A stretch of DNA of 64,000 bases from Xanthobacteraceae bacterium 501b (GTDB taxonomy: Bacteria; Pseudomonadota; Alphaproteobacteria; Rhizobiales; Xanthobacteraceae), in assembly GCA_000378025.1 (NCBI GenBank), contig KB899087.1, forward strand, positions 2,542,001-2,606,000, given 5' to 3'. Of this stretch, positions 39,331-47,515 are shown in pieces; position 1 is the stretch's first letter, and each line of letters begins with the position of its first letter. Below the pieces are notes generated by a model. The model was not told the DNA's origin. It made no database searches and worked only from the letters and a program-made list of their open reading frames with translations. Both the position numbers and the translations under genes were made by a program.

Positions 39331-39647
39331 GCGGCGGGAGAGCCCTCACCGCGCCCAACATCCCCGGGCCGCTCTCCCGCCGTCATCCCCGGGCCGCCCT
39401 CGCACCGTCATCCCCGGGCTTGACCCGGGGATCCGCATCTTGTGCCAGCCCACGCGCCTGCGTGCTTCGAGGCCGGGCTGCGCCCGGCACCTCAGCATGA
39501 CGAACGGTCTGCAGGTGCTACGTTGTCCTAGGGTCGATCGGTCGCCCGTCATCCTGAGGCGCTCGGCACCGCCGAGCCTCGAAGGACGCAGGCCCGCGCC
39601 GCGGAAGGCTTCCTCGCCGCTGCGGAAATCCCGCCTCGGCCGCCGCC
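39331..39647. repeat. Spacer filled with dispersed palindromic repeats
   Basis: No gene in this 317-base spacer. Two repeat types are seen. Type 1 (39380-39435) holds three copies of CGTCATCCCCGGGC, the last completing the palindrome CCCCGGGCTTGACCCGGGG. Type 2 is CGTGCTTCGAGGCCGGGCTG with CGCCCGGCACCTCAGCATGA (39461-39500) and, inverted, GTCATCCTGAGGCGCTCGG with CACCGCCGAGCCTCGAAGGA (39548-39590). Both types are palindromic and intergenic. They separate convergent genes. Confidence 0.75.
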
Positions 39648-41312
39648 TCACCCCTGGCGGGGGCGGGACAGCCGCGCCAGCAGGATCACCGGCACCAGGC
39701 CCACCAGTACGATGAGCAGCGCCGCCAGCGCGCCGTCCTCATAGGTGCCGCGCGCGGCCTCGGCATAGACATGGCTGGCCAGCGTCTCGAAGTTCAGCGG
39801 GCGCAGCATCAGCGTCGCCGGCAGTTCCTTCATGCAGTCGACGAACACCAGCAGCGCCGCACCGCCCAGCGCCGGCCGCAGCATCGGCAGATGCACCAGC
39901 CGCACCACCCCGCCGGGCTTCTCGCCGAGGCTGCGCGCCGCCATGTCGAGCGTGGTGCCGACCTTGCCATAGCCGGCCTCCAGCCCGCCAATCGGGATCG
40001 CGAGGAACCGGATGACATAGGCGATGATCAGCGCCGCCCCGGAACCGGACAGCAGCAGCCCGGTGGAAACGCCGGTGAGCTGCTGGCTGAGGTTGGAGAC
40101 GAGATTGTCGAAGCCGGCCAGCGGCACCAGCAGGCCCACCGCCAGCACGGTGCCGGGCACGGCATATCCGAGGCTCGCGAGGCGCAGCGCCAGCGCCGAG
40201 CGCAGCGCCCCGGTGCGCAGCGCCACCACCACAGCGAAGCCGAGCAGCAAGGCAAGCACGGTGCCGAGCGCGGCGAACAGAGCGGTGTTCGCCGTCTCGG
40301 TCAGGATCGTCTGCGAGACGCCATGGAACGCCATGCGCTTCCACGCGGCGAGGGCAAGGTGCCCGGCCGGCAGCACGAAGCCGAGCAGAACGGGAAGCAG
40401 GCAGGCGAGGAAGGCGAGCGCCCCCGCCCCGGCCGAGAGCGACCGCCGCGCCGGCGGGCGGGCGCGATCGCCGATATTGCCGGTCCGCTGGTGGCGCCGC
40501 CCCCAGCGCTCCAGCATGACCAGCGCGAACATCAGCGCCAGCATGCACAGCGCGATCTGCGCCGCGCCGGGCAGGCTGGAGCGGTTGAGCCAGGTGGAAT
40601 AGATCGACAGGGTCAGCGTCTGCACACCGAGGAATTCGGACGCGCCGATGTCGTTCACCGTCTCCATCAGCGCCAGCGTCACACCGACAGCGATCGCCGG
40701 GCGGGCGAGCGGCAGGGCGATGCGGAAGAACGCCTCCCCCGCCCCCGCCCCCAGCGTGCGGGCGGCATCGAGCACGGACGCGGTCTGCACCAGGAAGGCG
40801 GCGCGGGCGGAGAGGTAGACATAGGGGTAGAGCACCAGCCCGAGCAGGATGATGCAGCCCGGCAGCGAGCGCACCTCCGGCAGCCACAGGTCGCGCGGGC
40901 GCAGATCGAAGCTGGTGCGGATCAGCGTCGGGATCGGCCCCAGCGGGTGCACCGCGTCGACATAGACGAAGGCCTGGATATAGGTGGGGATGGCGAGCGG
41001 CAGCAGCAGCGCCCATTCAAACACGCCGCGCCCGGGAAAGCGGCACACCGCCACCAGCCAGGCGGTGCCGGTGCCGATGATGGCGACAAAGGCGCCGACG
41101 CCGAGCACCAGCAGCGTGGTCTCCAGCAGCGCGTGCGGAATGACATTGGCGATGAGATGCGGCCACAGGTCGCCCGAGCCCTGTAGCGCGGTCCAGGAGA
41201 GCGCCAGCAGCGGCAGCAGCACCACAAGCACGACCGCCCCCGCCGCCACCCGCGCGAGACGGGAGCCGGTGATGGGGGCGCGGCGCGGGCTATGGGGAAG
41301 AACCAGGCTCAT
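39648..41312 (-). CDS. fbpB: Iron(III) ABC transporter permease (FbpB-like)
   Basis: A 554-residue inner-membrane protein made of two fused BPD permease halves, about twelve helices. Each half has an EAA loop: DAARTLGAGAGEAFFRIALPLARPAIAVGVTLALMETVND in the first and MAARSLGEKPGGVVRLVHLPMLRPALGGAALLVFVDCMKELPATLMLRP in the second; the KELPATLMLRP ending is characteristic of ferric permeases. It follows fbpA in the same direction, but 116 bases and a strong hairpin separate them, so it may be made at a lower level. No FbpC ATPase is adjacent. ATG 41312 has a weak ribosome site. Confidence 0.9.
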   Translation of the reverse strand: MSLVLPHSPRRAPITGSRLARVAAGAVVLVVLLPLLALSWTALQGSGDLWPHLIANVIPHALLETTLLVLGVGAFVAIIGTGTAWLVAVCRFPGRGVFEWALLLPLAIPTYIQAFVYVDAVHPLGPIPTLIRTSFDLRPRDLWLPEVRSLPGCIILLGLVLYPYVYLSARAAFLVQTASVLDAARTLGAGAGEAFFRIALPLARPAIAVGVTLALMETVNDIGASEFLGVQTLTLSIYSTWLNRSSLPGAAQIALCMLALMFALVMLERWGRRHQRTGNIGDRARPPARRSLSAGAGALAFLACLLPVLLGFVLPAGHLALAAWKRMAFHGVSQTILTETANTALFAALGTVLALLLGFAVVVALRTGALRSALALRLASLGYAVPGTVLAVGLLVPLAGFDNLVSNLSQQLTGVSTGLLLSGSGAALIIAYVIRFLAIPIGGLEAGYGKVGTTLDMAARSLGEKPGGVVRLVHLPMLRPALGGAALLVFVDCMKELPATLMLRPLNFETLASHVYAEAARGTYEDGALAALLIVLVGLVPVILLARLSRPRQG

Positions 41313-41367
41313 CTTGCAAATGTCCCGGGGCGGCAACCACCCCGGGACCCAATCCTGTCGCTGAAGC

Positions 41368-41398
41368 TTGGCCGGCGCTGTCCTTCAGCGCCGGCCAA
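41368..41398 (-). terminator. Hairpin between fbpA and fbpB
   Basis: TTGGCCGGCGCTG (41368-41380) pairs perfectly with CAGCGCCGGCCAA (41386-41398) with a five-base loop. No long T run follows, so it may protect the fbpA message or reduce read-through rather than stop transcription fully. Confidence 0.65.
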
Positions 41399-41428
41399 TC
41401 GTCGTGGTGACGCGCCGCCGGCGCGGTA

Positions 41429-42478
41429 TCAGTTGTCGAAGCCGACCTTGTCGGCGAGGTTCGCCGCCGCCTTGCGCGCCTTGGCGACCGCGACGAGATC
41501 GACATTGTCGACCTTGAGCGGGCCGAAGGCGGCGATGATCGGGTCGACCGGCGCGCCGGCCACGACCGGATATTCGTAATTGCCCTTGGCGTAGAGCGCC
41601 TGCGCCTCGGGGGAAACGAGATATTCCAGCAGCTTGACGGCATTGCCCTTGTTCGGGGCGTTCTTGGCGACGCTGGCACCTGAAATGTTCACATGGGTGC
41701 CGCCATTCTCGAAGGTCGGCAGCACGACATTGATCGCCTTGCCCCATTCTTCCTGCTCGGGGCCGCCCTTGCCGGAGCGCATCAGGCCGACATAGTAGGA
41801 ATTGGCGAGGCCGATGTCGCAGATGTCGCCGAGAATATCGCGCGCCACTTCACGGTCGCCGCCGGCGGCCTTGCGGGCGAGGTTCGCCTTCACGCCCTTG
41901 AGCCATTCCTCGGCCTTCGCCTCGCCGTGATGGACGATATAGGCGGCGATCAGCGCGGTGTTGTAGGGGTGCTTGCCCGAGCGGATGCAGACCTCGCCCT
42001 TCCACTTCGGGTCGGCGAAGCTCTCATAGGTGACCGCCGTGTCCTTCACCCGGTCCTTCGAGGTGTAGGCGACGCGGGCGCGGGCGGAGAGGGCAAACCA
42101 GTCGCCATTGGCGCCGCGCAGATTGGCGGGGATGGCCTTGTCCAGCACATCGGACTTGACGGGCTGGGTCACGCCCTGGTCGACGAGGTCGAGCAGCGCG
42201 CCGACATCCACCGTCATCAGCACGTCGGCGGGAGAGGCCTCGCCCTCCGCCTTCACCCGCTCGGCCAGCCCGTCCTTGACGAAAATGCTGTTCACCTTGA
42301 CGCCGGTCTTCTCTGTGAAGGCGTCGAACAGCGGCTTGGCCAGGCCCGGCTCGCGGGTGGTGTAGATGTTGACGACCTCTTCGGCCGACGCGGCGATCGG
42401 CGCCAGCGCCAGGCTGGCGGCGATGAAGCCACCGAGAGCGAGGCGTCGGGTGAACGGGGTGAGCGTGCGGGCAGTCAT
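41429..42478 (-). CDS. fbpA: Fe(III) ABC transporter periplasmic binding protein FbpA
   Basis: A 349-residue periplasmic ferric-ion binding protein. The N-terminus MTARTLTPFTRRLALGGFIA with ASLALAPIAASA is a signal peptide with a basic lead. EEVVNIYTTREPGLAKPLFDAFTEKTGVKVN opens the mature domain, and the iron-binding tyrosine pair is in GLANSYYVGLM. SPADVLMTVDVGALLDL and VLPTFENGGTHVNISGASVAKNAPNKGNAVKLLEYL are typical. An Irr-type box lies 122-136 bases upstream, giving iron-dependent control. The permease follows downstream; the ATPase must be encoded elsewhere. Confidence 0.93.
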   Translation of the reverse strand: MTARTLTPFTRRLALGGFIAASLALAPIAASAEEVVNIYTTREPGLAKPLFDAFTEKTGVKVNSIFVKDGLAERVKAEGEASPADVLMTVDVGALLDLVDQGVTQPVKSDVLDKAIPANLRGANGDWFALSARARVAYTSKDRVKDTAVTYESFADPKWKGEVCIRSGKHPYNTALIAAYIVHHGEAKAEEWLKGVKANLARKAAGGDREVARDILGDICDIGLANSYYVGLMRSGKGGPEQEEWGKAINVVLPTFENGGTHVNISGASVAKNAPNKGNAVKLLEYLVSPEAQALYAKGNYEYPVVAGAPVDPIIAAFGPLKVDNVDLVAVAKARKAAANLADKVGFDN

Positions 42479-42599
42479 CGGCGTCTCCTGCGTGCGGATC
42501 GCCGGTCAACTGGCGATCGCATGGTTGACGTTACGTCTGTCGCAGGCGGTAGCCGACGGAGGCTCGGCCGTCAACAAAAAGCCGAGTTAAGTCAATAAC

Positions 42600-42614
42600 T
42601 TAGAATAAGTCTAA
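42600..42614. promoter_or_regulatory. Irr-type iron control element upstream of fbpA
   Basis: TTAGAATAAGTCTAA matches TTAGAA-N3-TTCTAA except for one base. It lies upstream of fbpA and downstream of the bfr terminators. Irr of Hyphomicrobiales binds such elements when iron is scarce. Confidence 0.65.
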
Positions 42615-42705
42615 TCAATGACTCGGGCGGAAATGCTTGAGGCCGCGAGGTAAACCGCGCCGGCCACCAGCGATGACCCGAAAGGCGGGCCCCCTCAACG
42701 CAAAA

Positions 42706-42762
42706 GGCCGGTCTCGCGACCGGCCTTCACTAAATCCTTGGGCCGGTCTCGCGACCGGCCTT
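42706..42762 (-). terminator. Two identical terminator hairpins after bfr
   Basis: The 22-base palindrome GGCCGGTCTCGCGACCGGCC with TT occurs twice, at 42706-42727 and 42741-42762, a period of 35 bases. AAAA before the first copy supplies the U run on the minus strand. They lie 31 bases beyond the bfr stop. Confidence 0.8.
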
Positions 42763-42792
42763 GGCTAAACCCTGACGTTGCCGTCGGAAGCC

Positions 42793-43269
42793 TCAGTCGA
42801 GCCCGCCAATATGGTGCTGGGCGTAGAGCTGGATGCCGAGATTGGCGATCAGGTCGAGCTGGGTTTCGAGGAAGTCGATATGGCCTTCCTCGTCCTTCAT
42901 CAGCTCCTTGAACAGGTCGCGGCTGGGATAGTCCTGCACCGACTCGGCATAGGTCGCGGCTTCCTGGTAGAGCGCGCGCGCCTCGATCTCGGCGGCGAGA
43001 TCGCACTCGATCACTTCCTTGATGTCCTGGCCGATGCGCAGCGGGTCAAGCACCTGCAGGTTGGGCAGGCCTTCAAGGAACAGGATACGATCGATGAAGC
43101 GATCGGCGTGCTGCATTTCCTCGATCGACTCGGCGCGCCACTTGGCGGCCAGCTTCTTGTAGCCCCAGTTGTCCAGCATGCGGTAATGCAGCCAGTACTG
43201 GTTGATCGCGGTAAGCTCCGAGCGGACGCCGCGGTTGAGATAGTCGATGACCTTTGAATCGCCCTTCAT
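42793..43269 (-). CDS. bfr: Bacterioferritin
   Basis: A 158-residue heme-containing ferritin subunit that assembles into a 24-mer storing ferric iron. [32 protein letters not shown] supplies ferroxidase Glu18; [27 protein letters not shown] supplies Glu51, the heme-ligand Met52 and His54; and [16 protein letters not shown] supplies Glu127 and His130. The length matches the family. An Irr-type box lies 37 bases before the start, and the adjacent upstream gene encodes the Bfd-like partner that reduces heme to release iron. Transcribed leftward and closed by a double terminator. Confidence 0.96.
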   Translation of the reverse strand: MKGDSKVIDYLNRGVRSELTAINQYWLHYRMLDNWGYKKLAAKWRAESIEEMQHADRFIDRILFLEGLPNLQVLDPLRIGQDIKEVIECDLAAEIEARALYQEAATYAESVQDYPSRDLFKELMKDEEGHIDFLETQLDLIANLGIQLYAQHHIGGLD

Positions 43270-43305
43270 GGCGCCGCCTCTCCTGCTACGAGATTGTGGC
43301 ACCTG

Positions 43306-43321
43306 TTTAGAAAACTTCTAA
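43306..43321. promoter_or_regulatory. Irr-type iron control element upstream of bfr
   Basis: TTTAGAA-AAC-TTCTAA, a full match to the TTTAGAA-N3-TTCTAA consensus, 37 bases before the bfr ATG, in a position to overlap the promoter. Confidence 0.85.
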
Positions 43322-43445
43322 GTAATAGGCAAGCCATTATCGCGCGTCGCCGGCCACGCGCGCACGGGTTTTCACCCCGGCTCGACGCGGCGCAAGGGGC
43401 GCGCGTGCCCGGCGTCAGGGCTCTGTGAGAAAGGCGACGCCCCGC

Positions 43446-43904
43446 CTATTCGGCCGCCACGGCATGGCCCGCCAGATGCGCGGCGCGGGTGGGAGTGCCG
43501 GAAACCAGCCGGCGCGGGGTGCGGGTGTGCCGGCCATTGCTGGGGGCGTGCTCACCATGGGCATGCGCGGCGTGGCTGTGCTCGCCATGGGAATGACCGT
43601 GATGGCCGTGCCCGGCATGGCTATGCCCGTGATGGCCGTGTTCGGCATGGCTGTGTTCGGCGTGCGGCTGCGCCGGCTGGCCGGGCGCCTGGGCGGAGAC
43701 CGGGCAGTCCAGCGGGCAGATCGAGCAGGCGCTGGCGTTCACGTCGTCGAGCAGTTTGCGGATGGTGCGCGCGCAACGCCCGCACTGGGCGCTGCAGCCG
43801 AGGCAGCGATACACCTGCCCTACCGTGCGGACAGGCGCCGGCGTCTCCGTCACCGCGCTGCGGATCTGACGATCGGAAAGCACATTGCACGAACACACGA
43901 TCAT
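43446..43904 (-). CDS. bfd: Bfd-like [2Fe-2S] ferredoxin with a histidine-rich C-terminal tail
   Basis: A 152-residue protein. Residues 1-70 are a bacterioferritin-associated ferredoxin domain: C4 and C6 in MIVCSCNVLSD, then VYRCLGCSAQCGRCARTIRKLLDD supplying the other cluster cysteines, with extra cysteines in CSICPLDC. Ordinary Bfd ends near residue 65-75. Here a tail of about 80 residues follows, with about 18 histidines in roughly 40 residues in a repeating H-G-H-H-G-H-S-H-type pattern, then a basic GRHTRTPRR stretch. The tail could bind Fe, Ni, Zn or Co, which is inference. An Irr-type box lies 29-45 bases before the start; bfr is next downstream. Frame and start (ATG 43904) are firm. 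Confidence 0.88.
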   Translation of the reverse strand: MIVCSCNVLSDRQIRSAVTETPAPVRTVGQVYRCLGCSAQCGRCARTIRKLLDDVNASACSICPLDCPVSAQAPGQPAQPHAEHSHAEHGHHGHSHAGHGHHGHSHGEHSHAAHAHGEHAPSNGRHTRTPRRLVSGTPTRAAHLAGHAVAAE

Positions 43905-43932
43905 CGCGACGCGAAACCGAAGCTTTCAGGCG

Positions 43933-43949
43933 TTTAGAATTATTCTAAA
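43933..43949. promoter_or_regulatory. Irr-type iron control element upstream of bfd
   Basis: TTTAGAATTATTCTAAA, a perfect 7-3-7 palindrome and full match to the Irr box, 29 bases before the bfd ATG. It is the strongest of the three copies in this cluster. Confidence 0.9.
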
Positions 43950-44070
43950 TATCGCCTTTGTCTTCTCTTTTCGCGCTATTCCGGCGGGCCGTCAATTGGC
44001 AAATGCCAATCTGCCGATCATGTGAGGTGATCGACTAGTCTTCATCGGCGCAGATTTTAGAGATTCCAGA

Positions 44071-44727
44071 TTAGACGTTGCCGCTCATCTCGTCAGCACT
44101 TTTGAACGGCACCAAACTGGCGGTCTCGAACCCCTCCCACCGGGCGATGGGGTCGCTGGCCAGCCGGGCATAGAGCACATGGTCCTGCCAGGCGCCGTTG
44201 ATGCAGAGATATTGCCGGCCATAGCCCTCGCGCCGGAAGCCGCTGCCCTCCAGCAGCCGCATCGAGGGCACATTGTCCGGCAGGCACGCCGCCTCGATCC
44301 GCCGCAGGCCGAGCGTGCCATGGGCGAAGGGCAGCAAGGTGCGCACCGCCGCGCCCATATAGCCCTTGCCGGCATAGGGCGCGCCCATCCAGTAGCCGAG
44401 GCTCGCGGTCTGGGTCACGCCCCGGCGAATGTTGGACAGCGACACGCCGCCCAGCAGCACCCGGTCGGCACGGCGGATCACCAGGAACGGATAGGCCGCA
44501 TCCTCGCGCACATCGCGGGCATAGCGGCGCATCCGCCGCCGGAACGAGCCGCGCGTGAGGTCATAGGCCGGCCAGGTCGGCTCCCATGGGGTGAGAAAGT
44601 CCCGGCTCTGCTCGCGCAGGGCCGACCATGCGGCGAAGTCCGCCATTTGCGGCAGCCGCAGAAGCACCGTCTCGCCCTCGACGAGCATGGGCGGCTCATG
44701 CCAGGAAACGGTGCGAAACAGGGCCAT
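44071..44727 (-). CDS. GNAT N-acetyltransferase, RimJ/RimL-like
   Basis: A 218-residue acetyltransferase. After an N-terminal beta region (GETVLLRLPQMADFAAWSALREQSRDFLTPWEP, the RimJ-type opening), the acetyl-CoA loop is LGYWMGAPYAGKGYMGAAVRTLLPFAHGTLGLRRIEAACLPDNVPSMRLLEGSGFRREGYGRQYLCING. RimJ acetylates ribosomal protein S5, but many relatives have other substrates. It is the last gene of the thrC-M16-GNAT run, 24 bases after the peptidase gene, an order common in Hyphomicrobiales. Confidence 0.88.
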   Translation of the reverse strand: MALFRTVSWHEPPMLVEGETVLLRLPQMADFAAWSALREQSRDFLTPWEPTWPAYDLTRGSFRRRMRRYARDVREDAAYPFLVIRRADRVLLGGVSLSNIRRGVTQTASLGYWMGAPYAGKGYMGAAVRTLLPFAHGTLGLRRIEAACLPDNVPSMRLLEGSGFRREGYGRQYLCINGAWQDHVLYARLASDPIARWEGFETASLVPFKSADEMSGNV

Positions 44728-44751
44728 GTGCGCTGCCGAAGGCGATGAAGC

Positions 44752-46032
44752 TCAGGCCAGACGTTCCGCGATGCGCGCCGCCGATTCAAGCGATTTTCCT
44801 GGCCCCAGCGCGGTGAAGGTCGGCCGGCCGCGCCCGATCAGCGCTTTTCCCGCTGCGCGGGCGTCGTCCAGCGTCACCGCTTCCACCTTGGCGACGATCT
44901 CCTCCAGCGGGATCGGCCGGCCGAAAGCCAGCATCTGCCGCGCCAGCTGGTCCGCCCGCGCGCCGGAACTCTCCAGCGCCGCCAGCAGCCCCACCTTGGC
45001 CTGCGCCTTGGAGCGCGACAGCTCGGCCTCGGTCATGGTCTCGATGGTGGCGAGGATCTGGTCCACCGCCACATCGACCAGCTCGCCGACATCGCCACCA
45101 TCCGTGCCGGCATAGACGCCGAACAGGCCGGTATCGGCATAGCCCCAGTGGAAGGAATACACCGCGTAGCACAGGCCGCGCGCCTCGCGCACTTCCTGGA
45201 ACAGCCGCGAGGACATGCCCCCGCCCAGCACATTGGTGAACACCTGCAGCGCGTGGATGCCGGGGTCGCGATAGGAAAGCCCCGGCAGGCCGATCAGCAG
45301 ATGCGCCTGCTCCAGCTCGCGCCCGCCGCCAATCTCCACCCCGCCCTCATAGCGCGCCGGGGCGGCCTCGGGCTTGTCGGCGCTGGCAAAGCTCGCCACG
45401 CGCTTGTGCGCCTCGGCCACCAGCGCCTCATGCTCGACCGCGCCCGCCGCCGCCACGATCATCTTCGGCGCCCGGTAATTGCGCTCGAGATAGGTGCGCA
45501 GCTTGTCCGGCCCGAAGGAGCGCACGCTGTCCGGCGTGCCGAGGATCGAGCGGCCGATCGGCTGGCCGGGAAAGGCCCGCTCCTGGAACAGGTCGAACAC
45601 CAGGTCGTCGGGCGTGTCCAGGGCGGCGCCGATCTCCTGCTCGATCACATTGTGCTCGCGCGCCAGTTCCTCCGGGTCGAAGGCCGGCGCGGCGAGAATG
45701 TCGGACAGCACGTCGAGCGCCAGCGGCATGTCGGCGCCGAGCACCCGGGCATTGTAGGAGGTGTGCTCGACGCTGGTGGCGGCGTTGATGTCGCCGCCGA
45801 CCGCCTCGATCTCCTCGGCAATGCCGCGCGCCGAGCGGCGGCGCGTGCCCTTGAACGCCATATGCTCCAGCAGATGCGAGATGCCGTGCTCGTCGGCCGC
45901 CTCGTCGCGCGCCCCCGCCCCCACCCAGATGCCGAGCGAGGCCGTGGCCAGATGCGGCATGGAATCGGTGATGACGGTGACGCCGTTGTCGAGCGTGGTG
46001 ATGCGCGGGCCGGCGGGAAGGTTCTGGGTCAA
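44752..46032 (-). CDS. M16 family zinc peptidase (processing-peptidase-like)
   Basis: A 426-residue protein of the PqqL/mitochondrial processing peptidase beta type. The inverted zinc motif HxxEH is in GISHLLEHMAFKGTRRRSA near residue 50, and the third ligand Glu follows in the DINAATSVEHTSYNARVL region. GGGMSSRLFQEVREARGLCYAVYSFHWGYADTGLFGVYAGT is the glycine-rich substrate loop. It starts with ATGA overlapping the thrC stop, so the two are translationally coupled. In alphaproteobacteria this gene always follows thrC, but its substrate is not known. Confidence 0.92.
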   Translation of the reverse strand: MTQNLPAGPRITTLDNGVTVITDSMPHLATASLGIWVGAGARDEAADEHGISHLLEHMAFKGTRRRSARGIAEEIEAVGGDINAATSVEHTSYNARVLGADMPLALDVLSDILAAPAFDPEELAREHNVIEQEIGAALDTPDDLVFDLFQERAFPGQPIGRSILGTPDSVRSFGPDKLRTYLERNYRAPKMIVAAAGAVEHEALVAEAHKRVASFASADKPEAAPARYEGGVEIGGGRELEQAHLLIGLPGLSYRDPGIHALQVFTNVLGGGMSSRLFQEVREARGLCYAVYSFHWGYADTGLFGVYAGTDGGDVGELVDVAVDQILATIETMTEAELSRSKAQAKVGLLAALESSGARADQLARQMLAFGRPIPLEEIVAKVEAVTLDDARAAGKALIGRGRPTFTALGPGKSLESAARIAERLA

Positions 46033-47438
46033 GCGAGCGTCTCCGAGGCCCGGGCGTGCCGGGTGATGTAGGCTTCGATCGCCGAGAGGTCGTTGGGCAG
46101 GGTCGGCAGCCGTTCCGGCCGCTCCATCAGGTCCGCCAGATGCGGCGGCAGCGCCGGGCGCTCGCCGCAGGCCCGCTGCACCGCGTCGGGGAACTTGGCG
46201 GGGTGGGCGGTGGCCAGCACCACCTGCGGCACATGCGGGTCATGGGCGACGCGCTCGGCCACCGAGACCGCGACCGCCGTGTGCGGGTCGAGCAGATAGC
46301 CGGTCTCGGCCCGCACCCGGGCGATCGTCTCCGCCGTCTGCGCCTCGTCCGCCCGTCCGGCGTCGAAATCGGCCCGCAGCGCTTCCATCGACGCGCTCGG
46401 CGGGGAGAACGCGCCCGCCTGCGCCAATGAGGCCATCAGCCCGCGCAGCGCGCCGGCGTCGCGGTCCAGCACCTCGAACAGCACCCGCTCGAAATTCGAC
46501 GACACCTCGATATCCATCGAGGGCGAGGAGGAAGGCCGCACGCCCGTCACCTCGTAGCGCCCGCTTTCCAGCGTGCGGGCGAGGATGTCGTTCACATTGG
46601 TCGCCACCACCAGCCGGTCGATCGGCAGGCCCATGCGCTTGGCGACATAGCCGGCGAGCACATCGCCGAAATTGCCGGTCGGCACCACGAAGGACGTTTT
46701 GCGGTGCGGCGCGCCCAGCGCCACGCCGGCGACGAAATAATACACCACCTGCGAGACGATGCGGGCCCAGTTGATCGAGTTCACCCCGGCGAGGCGCTGC
46801 CGGTCGCGGAAGGCGTGATGGTTGAACATCGCCTTCACATGCGCCTGGCAGTCGTCGAAGGTGCCCTCGATGGCGATGGCGTGGACATTGGCGTCCGGCA
46901 CCGCCGTCATCTGCCGGCGCTGCACTTCGGAGACGCGGCCGGCGGGGTAGAGGATGAACACATCGGTGCGCTTGGAGCCGCGGAACGCCTCGATCGCCGC
47001 GCTGCCCGTATCGCCCGAAGTGGCGCCGACAATGGTGGCGTGCTGGTCGCGCTGGCTCAGCACATGGTCCATCATCCGGCCCAGGAGCTGCATCGCCACA
47101 TCCTTGAAGGCGAGCGTCGGGCCGTGGAACAGCTCCAGCACGAAGCGGTTCGGCGCGATCTGCACCAGCGGCGTGGTGGCGGGGTGGCGGAAGCTGGCAT
47201 AGGCCGCCTCCAGCATCGGTGCCAGCACGGCGGGTGTAAAGGCGGAATCGACGAAGGGCGCGATCACCCGCCCGGCCACCTCGGCATAGGACTGGCCGGC
47301 CAGCGCGGAAATCGCCGTAGGGGCCAGCACCGGAAACGCTTCGGGCACATACAGGCCGCCATCGCGGGCGAGGCCGGCGAGCAGGGCATCGGAGAAGGCG
47401 AGCACGGGGGCCTCGCCGCGGGTCGAGATGTAGCGCAC
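46029..47438 (-). CDS. thrC: Threonine synthase
   Basis: A 469-residue PLP enzyme converting O-phosphohomoserine to threonine. It opens VRYISTRGEAPVLAFSDALLAGLARDGGLYVPE, the classic ThrC N-terminus. The PLP lysine lies in GPTLAFKDVAMQLLGRMM, and ATSGDTGSAAIEAFRG and PTGNFGDVLAGYVAKRMG bind phosphate. The GTG at 47438 was chosen because GGAGG lies six bases upstream and the length then matches the family; the frame continues to 47495 without a ribosome site. Overlaps the peptidase start by four bases. Confidence 0.95.
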   Translation of the reverse strand: MRYISTRGEAPVLAFSDALLAGLARDGGLYVPEAFPVLAPTAISALAGQSYAEVAGRVIAPFVDSAFTPAVLAPMLEAAYASFRHPATTPLVQIAPNRFVLELFHGPTLAFKDVAMQLLGRMMDHVLSQRDQHATIVGATSGDTGSAAIEAFRGSKRTDVFILYPAGRVSEVQRRQMTAVPDANVHAIAIEGTFDDCQAHVKAMFNHHAFRDRQRLAGVNSINWARIVSQVVYYFVAGVALGAPHRKTSFVVPTGNFGDVLAGYVAKRMGLPIDRLVVATNVNDILARTLESGRYEVTGVRPSSSPSMDIEVSSNFERVLFEVLDRDAGALRGLMASLAQAGAFSPPSASMEALRADFDAGRADEAQTAETIARVRAETGYLLDPHTAVAVSVAERVAHDPHVPQVVLATAHPAKFPDAVQRACGERPALPPHLADLMERPERLPTLPNDLSAIEAYITRHARASETLA

Positions 47439-47515
47439 GCGCGCCTCCGCTGGAGAAAGTGGCCGCAAACTAGTGGCGGGGGCGCGCATGCGCAAGCAAG
47501 CGCGTGCTCAAGCCC

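Noticed and set aside
39771..41186. A 471-codon open frame antisense to the FbpB-like permease
   Set aside because: Glutamine/arginine/histidine-rich shadow of a membrane protein gene; no ribosome site or family.
44050..44072. A fourth Irr box at TTTTAGAGATTCCAGATTAGA
   Set aside because: Only the left half matches; the right half is not TTCTAA, and it lies at the 3-prime end of the GNAT gene.
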